From Phycomyces nitens (Eukaryota; Mucoromycota; Mucoromycetes; Mucorales; Phycomycetaceae), in the NCBI GenBank assembly GCA_022702545.1, contig JAHRBC010000002.1, forward strand, positions 7,254,001 to 7,318,000: a stretch of DNA of 64,000 nucleotides. The letters run 5' to 3'. The position numbers were made by a program, and so were the translations under genes. The notes below the pieces were generated by a model. The model was not told the DNA's origin. It made no database searches and saw only the letters and a program-made list of their open reading frames with translations. Positions 22,779 to 33,420 of this stretch are shown piece by piece (position 1 is the first letter of the stretch; every line of letters starts with the position of its first letter).

Positions 22779-23821
22779 GTTGGAAAGGATACAAGAATAT
22801 GCTTAAAGAGAAAAAAAGTTCTGGTACCTGAGTTTATAGACAGACAGGGCCTGCCTTTACTGGCATCGGAGACTAAAATGTTTTAAAGCTTTTTTATTTT
22901 ATATTATATTATTATTTTATATTATTATTAGTGGCAGCCGGGCGGGTTGCCTTGGCGATTCAGGAAATATATATATATATATATATGTGGGGAGGGGGCC
23001 GCTGAACTCTATGCTCAATGTCGACATACAAACGCCCTTGGTTGCCTGTGGTCCCCAATGTTGGGGCAGGACGGGATCTTGAGCCAAGTAGCCCGGTCCA
23101 GCCAACTCTCCTTGCAAGCGTCATTTCAAAAGATTGCTCGTGATAAAGGGTACATATTACACAACTATCACACAGGCACATTCAGGAATAGTTGCAAGTA
23201 CAAAAACATGTACACCTAATGTCCACTTTGCATTATGTCACTTGGATCTGTGGCTCATATTCATGCTCATGCTCATGCTCTAGCTAGCCGTACCAGCCAA
23301 GCGCCAGATCAAGCCAGGCACGCAGTGTATGGTATGTAGATATTCAGAGGTCAGGATAGGCCGATTGGATAGAGACAATATTCAAACAGGTATTGTGGAT
23401 GGTCTATAAAAGTATATTGAATCGTGGCAATTTTAACAAGTGCTCATCACACATGGCTTTTTCCAGCCTTGGCTAGTTCCGCATACGTCCTATTGGATTT
23501 GCCGGCCAGTGACTATTATGTTTCGGCATCGCAACAGATTTGCAAATCAACGAATTCTTTTCTCTCTCTTTTTGGGTTGAGCTTTCTAAAGTGTCAAGTG
23601 GTCAATTTTACGCTGTTGGTCTGCAGCGGGTTTTTGGTGCGCAATACATTGCGTTGTGGTCCAAGAGTCAGCATCTAATTTTTATATGCAAGATGTATGT
23701 AATTCTTACATGGTTTATTAAAGTCAATTGACTCGGTATTTTATATATATATATAAATCAGAATACAAAAAAGGATTAGCAGTAGATCAGATGTACTCCA
23801 AAGTAATTTTTATAGGACAAG
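22779..23821. other. Intergenic with unidentified frames and a TATA box
   Basis: The Mpv17 family gene upstream region lies here. Frames at 22947-23219 (plus) and 22960-23181 (minus) overlap an (AT)n run and match nothing I know. A TATAAAA at 23405-23411 precedes an ATG at 23453 that stops after seven codons, and a second frame (23424-23678) has no known motif. This may be the worn 5' part of whatever the inverted-repeat structure belonged to. Confidence 0.35.
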
Positions 23822-24221
23822 GTCTTGGGGTTCCTTTTGGGTATATAAAACGCACACTGAGTTGACCTTGTTTTTTTATTTCTCTTTTTATTATATCTGA
23901 CAACATAAATAGGCCCTTGTCGATGGGATATGATTGATCTGAACCAATGAATGAATTATATATTCTTGATTGGAAATTTCGCTTTGAATGCTGTCTCGTA
24001 CACAGCATTTGGTTCAACTGCCTCTGGAGGGCGAGGCATCATTGAAGCGAAATTATACATGTCGTTCTGACCAAACCAAGGCCCCAAAGTATACAGTACG
24101 AGGATCTCCACATATTGTCTCAAATGAGATGCTCAAAAACAGTATTCTCGAGGACAAAAGTAATGGAAAATATTCACAGAATTATAAAAAAGCATCTAAA
24201 AACAACTATTTAAGATTTTGT
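23822..24221 (+). repeat. Left 400 bp arm of a large inverted repeat
   Basis: Matches the reverse complement of 25876-26275 over exactly 400 bases with no length change. I noticed a single difference (gtatataaaac against gtatataaaat). The outer edge is gtcttggggttcc and the inner edge is ttaagattttgt; sequence beyond both edges differs. The arm holds a TATATAAAA word and frames on both strands. On the minus strand one frame reads MMPRPPEAVEPNAVYETAFK and stops 8 codons later, which looks protein-like but is unassigned. Confidence 0.9.
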
Positions 24222-25875
24222 GGGGAGCCGCAGGCTCTGATTTATTAGTGAGCCTCTACGCTGTAAGACAATAGAGAAAGGCACAATTTGGTTTTTTTTT
24301 TTGGTTTTTCTATTTTATATGCATTTTACACACCCACCTTGTAGTCTGGTTGATTGCTGTTAGAATTTTTATGTTCATTATCCACAACTTTGGAGCAATT
24401 CGATGAAAAAATATATATAAGAATTGCATGCAAAAAGGTCGACAACAGCTTACCAATGAGCAACTTTGGATGGGTATTTTCGCTGAGAAAAGCCCACTAA
24501 CCAAGGGATGTATGAAGCTTGCTGATGGATGCATTTCAGACAAGGCTTTCCATGCCACAATCGTAGATTTCTGGGATCCTACTATGTTTGTGGCAGTCAG
24601 TAAAAAAAAAAAAACAAATACAAATTGAACAACAACTTACAATCCAACAATTGGACAAACAACACCTCTTTCATACTCATTCAGTACCTCGCAAAGGTCA
24701 AACAGTTTCGTTCAAGCTTTGTATTTATCAATTGCATCTTTGACCAAATCCTGAGAAAACCCCCAAAAAAAAAGTAGGTGCACACATATATTCTTGCCCC
24801 CCATGATACTATTCATTCGCACCAACTTCTGCGGATTGAACGGATTGGCTTGGTAATGTTGGATCAAGATGTGCCGGTGCATCTCTTGCAACAAAACCGG
24901 AGGGAACGGGTCATTTGGCAGACTTTGAGTAGTCGAATCGTTTTTGTAGAACAAAAACACCAGACATTGAACTATGAAAAAACCAATGTCAATACCAATA
25001 TATAAATATATATATTCATATATATTCATATATATGAATATATCGTACAAAAGTCTGTTGAAATGTTCATTGATCCGATATTTTTCCAATTGCAAGCTTC
25101 TTGTGCGAAACTGATCAAATTTCTGCAATGTCCTGCTTTTCAAGCATCCATCGTCCTGTTTCCAAAGCCAAGACGGATCAAGGGACATTGTCACTGAAAA
25201 TAATAATCAAGTCAGATTTTTTAAATGTCTCTCAAATAGAGAAAGCAATTACATGGCAATATGCAACCGAGGCGTTGGGATACTCTATAACGTCTGGCAC
25301 ATATTAAATGCCAAGAGCGTCATTAATTCAATCACAAATGTCCTTTGGCGTCAAGGATAAGCAATGTATCCAATGAAGATGCGTATGTCCCATTTGGAAT
25401 GTGGAGAACGGTGTGTCGCAAAAGAAAGAAAAGGGGGGAGATTTCCTTTAAGACCTTTGTCCGTCATCTAGAATTGCTCGATTGGAGCATTATCCATTAC
25501 ATAATGGCCTTTTTTTTTAATATGCGGATACTGTTGCGTTGCTCGTATGCCCAACGCCGTCTACTTTTCTTTCTCTCTTTTTGATTAGATACAGGATGAG
25601 AACATCCAAGGCTGCATCAAATTAGGCATCGGGTAGAACTCGATGCTCAGAATAGTCCTTGTGTGTTGCTCGTGTTTTGAAAACTGCGATTACTTGCCGG
25701 TGTGCCTTTGGCTGATTGTGCCGTACTACATTTCAAATCTTTTCGTAAAATCCATGGCTGTTTTTCTTATTTCTCGCACTTGGGTACCCAATCCAAGAGC
25801 TCTTGGCCTTTTCTTTGTTGTTCCAATATGTGCCAAATTCAAGATTGTTTGATAGATAAGTTGCGGTTTTTTTTT
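24222..25875. other. 1,654 bp spacer between the inverted arms
   Basis: The minus strand carries protein-like pieces separated by splice-like signals. A frame at 25194-24712 reads FLFYKNDSTTQSLPNDPFPP and LLQEMHRHILIQHYQANPFN, then has a gtgtgc..ttctcag intron-like break and DLVKDAIDKYKA. Pieces reading FDLCEVLNEYERGVVCPIVG and KALSEMHPSASFIHPLVSGL follow in other frames. I cannot join them into one frame and recognise no family, so this is probably a broken gene. AT-rich palindromic words lie near 25000-25045. Confidence 0.4.
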
Positions 25876-26275
25876 ACAAAATCTTAAATAGTTGTTTTTA
25901 GATGCTTTTTTATAATTCTGTGAATATTTTCCATTACTTTTGTCCTCGAGAATACTGTTTTTGAGCATCTCATTTGAGACAATATGTGGAGATCCTCGTA
26001 CTGTATACTTTGGGGCCTTGGTTTGGTCAGAACGACATGTATAATTTCGCTTCAATGATGCCTCGCCCTCCAGAGGCAGTTGAACCAAATGCTGTGTACG
26101 AGACAGCATTCAAAGCGAAATTTCCAATCAAGAATATATAATTCATTCATTGGTTCAGATCAATCATATCCCATCGACAAGGGCCTATTTATGTTGTCAG
26201 ATATAATAAAAAGAGAAATAAAAAAACAAGGTCAACTCAGTGTGCATTTTATATACCCAAAAGGAACCCCAAGAC
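25876..26275 (-). repeat. Right 400 bp arm of the large inverted repeat
   Basis: Reverse-complement partner of 23822-24221. The near identity of the arms, compared with the decayed spacer, means either a recent inverted duplication or ongoing gene conversion between the arms. No target-site duplication is visible at the outer edges, which argues against a simple terminal-inverted-repeat transposon. Confidence 0.9.
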
Positions 26276-27541
26276 GAACTTGCATTTAGTGCAACATAAA
26301 TTTTATTAAAAATGTCAGGCAAATTGATTTTCCACCAGAGCGAAAATCTGTTTTTTTGTACAACCTGAATTTGTTCTCGGCATTGGGCGAAAATTTACTT
26401 GTCGGAAATAGTGTACATGCCCGTAATCATGACACCCCCACACAGTAGCACAGTGGGTTGAAAGTGTTGACAATGCTTACTGCATACCCTATATCCTTAT
26501 TGCTGCCATTTTGATTAGGCTCCTAGCAATTTTTGAAATGCAGCCTTTCTTTTTTCGATATCATTCGGAGAATTGTTTACCCAGATCAAATCCCAAAAAC
26601 GCATTGGTATTTAGAGAGAGAGAGAGTTTGACAATAAACCTTGAATATTTTGAGATTGGGTTGATCCAAGTATTGATATCTGAATATTTCCAAAAAGTAT
26701 TAACAATTTCACCAGAATTACAAACATATTTGTTGAATATAAACGGGCGTATTTCCAAGCTGTCTAATCGATTATTTCAGTGAAAACTTTGTGTATCTTG
26801 TTGGAAACATTTTACTGCAGAGCTTGTAGATAGGTAAACTGCGATAAACGCATTTTGGAAATGGCTCTGTCTAATGCTGACTAGTGCGCAGGCAGGTCAA
26901 TCTAATTTTTTCTACATGCGGTCCAAGGTACGATAAAGTACTAGACAGTAGTTTTGATGCCAATGCAACAAAAAGGAGAAAAAAGAAAAGAAAAAGAAAA
27001 AGATATTCAGAAAGTGTCTGGCAAATATGTTTTTATACATCTTTTTTTTTGTTATTATTACTGCTGTAAACCATATACCTAAAGGTATTCTTTATATGTG
27101 TCCAAGAGTGGTTGAATCCCAAGCAATTGATACATTTTCATGTCAAAAGATAAATAGCCTATTGTTGGCTGCAATGTTTTGGGTAATATGCATACCTCGT
27201 TATATCTTTGAGTAGGGCATGGATAGACAGACTTGTCATTCGATTTATATGAAGCATGGTTTGCTTGTCATGTATGTCATTTTGACGATAAAAGCCATAG
27301 ATTGTCAAAAATCAATTTCGCATGTTTACATGTCATAATTTTTTTTTAAAAAATCTTGATCCCCACCTGTAATATCAAGTACATTGCTGCCAAAATATGT
27401 TTATTACGATTAGTACCATTTTGCCATTCTATCAAGAGTTTAAAAAAGACTGCAGAGAACCTAATAGTGTTTATAATCATCGATTGTAGCTTCATCTTTA
27501 TTTACACAAAGCATGCCAGACTTGAAATATTTCCCCATGGT
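26276..27541. other. Intergenic, no gene recognised
   Basis: A 90-codon plus frame at 26511-26783 and smaller ones were read and match nothing. A short (GA)n run lies near 26612-26624 and a lysine-rich A/G run near 26970-27005. Confidence 0.5.
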
Positions 27542-29678
27542 TTATAAAGGAGACTGTGAGGATAATGAATCCCTGTCTTCTTCGATGGCTTCCACTATGG
27601 CCGGCACATCCACATACCCAAACTCTGTCTCGACACCTTTTCTATCTGACAATAAGACCTGCCTTGCAACATCCCATGCACCACGAGTAAGGTACCTTGC
27701 CTTTTGTGACATTCGACCCTTGATTTCAAGACCATCTGCAAAATCCCAGATACTTTTCATATAAGCCTCGCCTCGATCATCACCATACAGTGGATATATG
27801 TACGAAGCATCTTGGGCTGTGTAGAATGCTCCGGGTGTTTGCATCCCCAGAGTAGTAAATGGTCCATAATCACAAAAATGGGCAGAGTGAACCAAGTGCT
27901 TGTTGCTCGACCAGTCATCCAGCGCATTCCTACTCTGATAGAATGCCGAAGGAAGTGCCTGTGGATTTACAGTAGTGATCTGGGGTGGGTCTGCAAATGG
28001 TCTTTCGGGAGGTAAGAGAGTATTGAGATCAGCCACTAAAAACATGATCATCATGTTAGCTTCTTTGGATCATAGACACACAGCACTAACCTCCTCCAAC
28101 TGCATTTAGGGAACCATCTGGAGCATATATGACACCTGCCTCGTTCATCTTCTTCTTCTTCTTCTTTTTAGGTTCACGGTTAGGTGTCATTGCACGCGAG
28201 CTGCCAAAATCAACGCTGGCTTCTCGCATAGTAAGACTCTCTGAGCCTTGTCTGCTGGCCTTGCGTAGTGGAAGAGTACCGTCGAGACCAAGGATATCGA
28301 TATCCTCTTCCATTTTCACATTTGGCTCTTTTTTGATTGAATTCATAGATATGGTCGACAGTTTCCTGGACCAGCTATTCTTTCGAGCCTTGTGTTTAAC
28401 TGTCATTGATCCGGATTCTTCAGCTGGCTGCTCACTACCTTCAGGTTGTATATTCTGGAGTTCGTAATTTACGGTATTTTCAGCCCTTTCAATTGACTTT
28501 AATCCAAAATGTTGCAATCGATCGGCCGTCTTCCAATAAATTGTTCCAGGAGCATTATAAGTCTTTGCGTTTGTAACGATCAAAAGAAAATCATCCCGGA
28601 ATTCGTCTAAATGTCTATACTGTCCAGTCTCGATGTTTTTTCTCATTGTCGAAAAGTCCATTGGGCGCTTAATGACAGTTAGATAATCTGTAATCAGCCG
28701 AGTATCAACAGGCTCCAAAAAGAATCCATATGCGTCCCGTCTTTTTTTTTTTCAGAAAGAAAAAGACAATGATGAGTGGGTATTTCAAAAAGAAAAAGAA
28801 AAAGACGTCGCCCTGTTTGCTTACTTTTCTAGTGTCTCTAGCAGCTTTAAGCAAACCGTCTTCAAGTCTTTCTTTGGCTGCTCTTGCACTTTTTGGGGCG
28901 GAAGAACGACCGTCTTTGATTTCAAGGGTCTTCCCCTCTTTTTTGCCTCGGCTTTATTGAAGCTCTGGCTGAATTCTTGGGACTGGGACTCATTTGATTG
29001 TTGAATGCTATTTCGATTGTATTTTGAAGTATCTGCGGGGTGGTAGGTCACATAGGCATCAGATGGTTTACGTTCGTTGCGCTGGCTAGACCGCTGGCTC
29101 ATCTCTTCGCTATCTTGACTATAATAGTCCTTTTGGTCTTCTGTGTATCGAGATCGCTTTGAATCGGTCTGTGGATAATAATCCCCGTTATCACTAGCAT
29201 CTGGTTCTTCCTTAATCGTCTCGGTCTGCAACATTGCAAATGGACGTTTTCCTCCAACAGGAGCATGGTATGGCTGTTCCTGTGGAGAATCATTCTTGTT
29301 TGAATCCTCTTCATCGTCATCAATATTGACCTGTTCGGATTCTTTATGGTACTTGTGATCGTAATCATCCACATCTACAGAATCATCGCCCTCTGTCTCG
29401 ATTTGATGTTTGGATCTCTTGTGCTTCTTGTGTGATTTCTTTTTCTTGTGCTTCTTCTTTCGACTCTTTTCATCATCAGGCTGGACAAGGGGCGTAGAAG
29501 GATTGAGTCTTAGTTTGATCTTTAGAGGTGCTTGGGGTGCTTGGGGTGCAGGAGATGGCACTACACTCAATCTGGTTTGTTGACTTTGTTTTTGTTGATC
29601 GTTGTTTCGAAAACCATCATCAGACAAGTCGGAAAACTCTTGATCGAATGGTGAGAGTTCTGGTGAAGATTCTGACAT
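27542..29678 (-). CDS. Bromodomain protein of the BRD7/BRD9 type, three exons
   Basis: 665 aa from minus exons 29678-28825, 28740-28091 and 28035-27542, with gtaagc and gttagt donors and matching phases. Residues 1-245 are acidic and Ser/Gln-rich with a lysine block (KKKHKKKKSHKKHKRSKHQ). An AT-hook-like KRGRP lies at 247-251. The bromodomain is at about 270-360: the ZA loop region ends in IKRPMDF (308-314), and TYN at 345-347 supplies the acetyl-lysine-binding Asn 347. The C-terminal third has DYGPF and IYPLYGDD, as in the DUF3512 region that follows the bromodomain in BRD7 and BRD9. In those relatives the protein is a subunit of SWI/SNF-type remodellers and reads acetylated histones. The start is the first ATG after an A-rich leader; there is no upstream in-frame ATG except one preceded by homopolymers. 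Confidence 0.93.
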
Positions 29679-30616
29679 GTTGTAGCTCTTTTTTCCCCCC
29701 CACAAATAAAAAAAAAAAAAGGGCCAGAGCTTGTCCACTTGTTATGTAACGCCGTCACATTCCTCCTAACCCCGCCTTGGACACCACCAGTTGAAAACAG
29801 ACGCACAGGAATATTCGCAAAGAGTCTTTGGGTGGTAAATCAGGAGCAGCCAAGACAGGCGTCAAAGACTACACGGGGGTATTTGATTGGATTTTTGACT
29901 CTACATGTGTATTCGCCAAGTCTCTCTTCTTCTTCCTCTTTCTTTTTCTTTCTTTCTTTGGGTTCGCCACAAGTTTAACAAGTATTTGAATATGCGCCGA
30001 ATTTGTGACCAATCAGCATTTTTTTTTGTTAATTTTTGCTTGCTATTAAAAATATGCATTTGTGTGAACAAGGCGTATTAGGCCTCAAATTGGTGTGCGT
30101 TTATAAGCATCTAGACACCCAACAATTAGGTGATAAAGTGGTCAAGGCATCATGGTCATGTGCAATAGTCATCTTTACCATTTGGCTTGGCTATGAATTA
30201 GATGTCTTTTTGGTCAACAGCGATCTTTGGGGACACGAATCCAGTTTGGTAAGGAGACAGAGGGGTCCTGGGCCGGACAAAACCCAAGTAGTCGCACTCA
30301 AGCTTTCTTGCCGGAACAGTGAAAATATTTTGTATAACATCCTGTACTTTACAGGTGTCCCCTAAGATTGACGATCATTTTTCCTTTGTTTTCAAAAATC
30401 TTGATGTTGACGAAACAAAGTCGCTAATTTATTGAGTCTGTGTGTAGTGATTGTTCCTTCCTTATTGGCCTAATGGCCTCCCTGATTTATTTTTTTTGGA
30501 GAACTTTGGATCAGCCAATAAATCTAGTTTCTACGAGTATTTATAAAGTATACTAATAATTGCCAATGTAAAATATATATAAGATGTTTCAAAATAATTT
30601 ATTTGTGATGGTACAT
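29679..30616. other. Upstream region of the bromodomain gene; one doubtful frame
   Basis: Contains the bromodomain gene leader, a (TTTC)n-like run near 29935-29960, and a plus frame at 30036-30365 (109 codons, including WSCAIVIFTIWLGYELDVFL) with one hydrophobic stretch and no known relative. It could be chance, so I do not call it a gene. Confidence 0.4.
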
Positions 30617-30642
30617 AGTCAAGTCAAGTCAAGTCAAGTCAA
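30617..30642. repeat. (AAGTC)n pentamer repeat
   Basis: Five tandem copies. The same pentamer occurs in reverse-complement orientation, as (GACTT)n, at 32440-32590. Confidence 0.85.
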
Positions 30643-30669
30643 TTCAATTTAAAGATGTTGGAAAATAAT

Positions 30670-31055
30670 AGGGATTGTTTGTGATTTTGATTTTGATTTT
30701 TTTTTGTTTTTTGATTTTGATTTTGGTTTTGGTTTTTTTTTTTTTTATTTTTTTTTGGTTTTGGTTTTGGTTTTGGGGTTCGATTTTGGGGTTTGATTTT
30801 GGGTATTCATTTTGATTTTTTTTTGATATTGATTTTGATTTTGCTTTTGATTTTGCTTTTGATTTTTGATTTTGATTTTGATTTTGATTTTGATTTTGAT
30901 TTTGATTTTGATTTTGATTTTGATTTTGATTTTGATTTTGATTTTGATTTTGATTTTGATTTTGATTTTGATTTTGATTTTGATTTTGATTTTGATTTTG
31001 ATTTTGCTTTTGATTTTTGATTTTGTTTTTGATTTTTGATTTTGATTTGCTTTTG
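30670..31055. repeat. (GATTTT)n hexamer array
   Basis: A perfect core of about 23 units lies at 30867-31006, flanked by interrupted and T-run-expanded units. The hexamer is open in several frames, giving Asn-Gln/Lys-Ser repeats on the minus strand and Asp-Phe repeats on the plus strand. These are not evidence of protein. Confidence 0.9.
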
Positions 31056-31069
31056 TCCTTTGTCTTGGT

Positions 31070-31330
31070 CAATCTTCTTCTTCTGCTTCCATTCAATCCT
31101 CATCTTCCCGCATCACAGCAGCTTGGTCTTCGGGCTCTGCCACCACTCGGTCTTCCTGCACTTTCAAGGATCGGTCTTCCACTCTGATCAATGATGGCCT
31201 TTCCGCACGATTCAATGCTAGTCTTCTTGCGCCATTCAATCTAGGTCTTCTCTCTTTATCCAATCCAGGTCTTCTGCTTCATCCAACACAAAGTCTTCTC
31301 GCCTTGTTCGATCTTCGTTTGCTTTCTTTG
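31070..31330. repeat. Degenerate 24-30 bp minisatellite
   Basis: On the minus strand, successive units begin with GAAGA(C/T) and carry TTG(A/G)AT, for example GAAGACCTAGATTGAATGGC, GAAGACCTGGATTGGATAAA and GAAGACTAGCATTGAATCGT. About nine units can be followed. No frame stays open through all of them. Confidence 0.6.
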
Positions 31331-31439
31331 TCCAATTTCAATTTTTTTGGAGTTTGATACTTGTCTTTTTACTTTGTTCATGTTCATTGTCAAATTTTAA
31401 CGGATTCCGTACATTCATTTTTTTGTTTTTTTTTTGTTT

Positions 31440-31693
31440 TTTTGTTTTTTGTTTTTGTTTTTAAATGGTCGATAATTTGGAAACCAAGCCTCACAAGCGC
31501 CCTAGAGGAAAGAACATCTACTCATATGCTTGCAACTCACCTTAAGACTATCTGGCCTACAGGCATAGTGTATGTCTTCCCTGATTCTTACCACATAGAA
31601 ACATATGACCTTGTACATTTTCTTCTCAAGGGCCCGTTTTATAGGACTATTCCAGAAGATGAAAATGTACTAAAGCCATATGCTTCTATATAG
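31440..31693 (+). other. Unidentified open frame
   Basis: The plus frame reading TIWPTGIVYVFPDSYHIETY, then VHFLLKGPFYRTIPEDENVL, stops at 31693. Composition is protein-like, but there is no upstream start outside a T-rich run and no known relative. It may be an exon or a mobile-element scrap. Confidence 0.3.
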
Positions 31694-31709
31694 GGATCAA
31701 CAAAAGAGA

Positions 31710-31832
31710 TACCTGATGCCTGTAGACGAGATAGCCAAAAGGGGAGTTGCAAGCACATGAGTTGGTGTTCTTTCCTGGAGGACTCCTGTGGACCATCGTC
31801 TTTCATTATGTCATCTTTAACATTTTGGACAT
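31710..31832 (-). other. Possible exon on the minus strand
   Basis: Bounded by a ctctag acceptor and a gtatct donor. It is open in one frame reading DVQNVKDDIMKDDGPQESSR and HQLMCLQLPFWLSRLQ. Upstream, minus-strand sequence at 31937-32090 is lysine-rich and open. Whether these belong to one gene cannot be decided without transcripts. Confidence 0.3.
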
Positions 31833-32079
31833 CTAGAGAAAGATAATACGTATATCAGTACATGTTCTTCATCATAAATCACAAGAGATCAATAGGTACT
31901 TACAGTTCAAATTGTATAAAGGATGCTACCACCACTTTAACCACCGAAGGCGTCTTTCGAGAGATCTTCCTTCTTGCGGAGAGCGCTTTTTTTAGCACTT
32001 CTCCTTTTTTTTTTTTTGATTGTTTGTAATTTCATTGCAATTCTTCTTTGAATTAAACTCATAATTGGATTCATAGGAA

Positions 32080-32400
32080 ACGGCATTAATCTTGTCTTCA
32101 AACGCAGAAAGCAAACTTGGAATCGAATTCGGAAATCCAACCTGGCATCAAACTCGGCATCGAACTTGGCGTTGAACTCGGAAATCCAACTTGACATCGA
32201 ACTTTGCCTTTGGACTTTGCACCAAACCACGCATCGGGCCACACCAAACATTGCTTCGGACTTCACCTTGAGCCATACACTGGACTTTGCAACGGACATA
32301 GCACTGGACCTTGCATTAAACTTTGCACTGGACTTGAACTTGGCATTGGAATATGGATTGAATTTGACATTGGACTTTTGCAGGTATACATTTGAGATTT
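32080..32400. repeat. Degenerate 12 bp minisatellite
   Basis: Units of the type gaacttggcattg, gacttgaacttgg and gaaatccaac recur throughout in a 12 bp rhythm, giving a weak hydrophobic/acidic period in one plus frame. Divergence is high. Confidence 0.6.
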
Positions 32401-32439
32401 GGTTTTTGGAAGATTGGGATTTGGTTTTTGGGAGATTGG

Positions 32440-32590
32440 GATTTGGTTGTTTTGACTTGACTTGACTTGTTTTGTTTTTCTTTGTTTTTGTTTGACTTGT
32501 TTTGACTTGACTTGACTTGACTTGACTTGACTTGACTTGTTTTTTTTTGTTTTTGTTTTGGTTTGACTTGTTTTGACTTGATTTGGCTTG
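32440..32590. repeat. (GACTT)n pentamer array
   Basis: The uninterrupted part is about 32501-32540, with T-rich interruptions on both sides. It is the inverse of the pentamer at 30617-30642. Confidence 0.85.
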
Positions 32591-32719
32591 ACTTTAATTA
32601 GCCTGAGGTGACTTGAAAGATATCTTGACTGGGGATCATAATCCTTGGCTGGATATGTCATACTAAGAGAATATTTATAATGAGTATCCATGCTTGATTA
32701 GAGTTCGCCTTTTTATATT

Positions 32720-33205
32720 ACCTTGACTAGGAGTCTGTGTCTATGGTTTGGATTCCACTCCTTGGAATCGGCTTGGCAGTGGGTTAATACCCTTCCATGA
32801 CCTCGGTCTTCTGTAATAGTATTGATGGTAAGTATTCAAGCTTTGATAGAGTGAGCGGTTTAAAGCTACCTTGACCGTGGGTCTCTGCCTATGGTTTGGA
32901 TTTCACCTTTTGGAACCGGTTTGACAGTGGGTTTATACCCTTCCTCGATTTCAGTCATCTGTAATCATATTGACAGTGAGTATTCATGATTGTTTAGAGC
33001 CAGCGTTCTGACTTTACCTTGACTGTGGGAGTCTGCCCATGGGTTGGATTCCGCCCTTTGGAATCGGGTTGGCAGTGGGTCTATACCCTTCCATGATCTC
33101 AGTCATCTGTAATAATATTGATGGTGAGTATTCCAGCTTTTCTAGAGTGAGAGATCTAAAGCTACCTTGACTGTGGGTCTCTGCCCATGGTTTGGCCCAA
33201 CCCAT
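32720..33205 (-). repeat. 148 bp tandem repeat with splice-like ends, about 3.5 units
   Basis: The word c(t/c)atgg(t/g)ttgg begins at 32741, 32889, 33038 and 33186, a period of 148-149 bp. On the minus strand each unit is an 89 bp block ending in (A)GTCAAG, then gta(a/g).., 59 bp, and a final attacag before the next block. The 89 bp block opens with ATGACTGAGATCATGGAAGG or close variants. Because 89 is not a multiple of three, successive blocks cannot all be read in one frame. Confidence 0.85.
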
Positions 33206-33229
33206 CGGACATTTCTTAGTGGTGCGCAA

Positions 33230-33420
33230 TTATTTCGAGTTTGACCAAACGCCTTGGAATTTCCTTGATGGCATGTTGATACCCTTGGCTGGATTCAGCG
33301 CTTCGGAACTTTCTTGATAGTGGGTCTTTACCCTGGGTTGGGCCCATATTCTTGAACTTTTCTTGACGGTGGGGGTCACCCAGGATTGGGCCTTACCCGA
33401 GGTTGTTGAATCTCTTTTGT
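33230..33420. repeat. Degenerate 48-51 bp repeat related to the 148 bp unit
   Basis: On the minus strand, about three units of the type GGCCCAACCCAGGGTAAAGA, then CCCACTATCAAGAAAGTTCC, follow each other. The ..CCAACCCA..GACCCAC..TCAAG core is also the end of the 89 bp block in the 148 bp repeat, so the two repeats share an origin. Confidence 0.6.

Noticed and set aside
23822..26275. Classic DNA transposon with long terminal inverted repeats
   Set aside because: No target-site duplication at the outer edges, no transposase motif (DDE/D) and no matching short terminal word. It is kept as an inverted repeat of unknown origin.
30036..30365. 109-codon plus frame upstream of the bromodomain gene
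   Set aside because: No motif, no paralogue and no splice or promoter support. Its length alone is not convincing.
30644..31103. Long Asn/Gln-rich or Lys/Ser-rich open frames (prion-like or nuclear protein look)
   Set aside because: They are the translation of a GATTTT hexamer array, open in several frames on both strands. No start context or unique sequence supports a gene.
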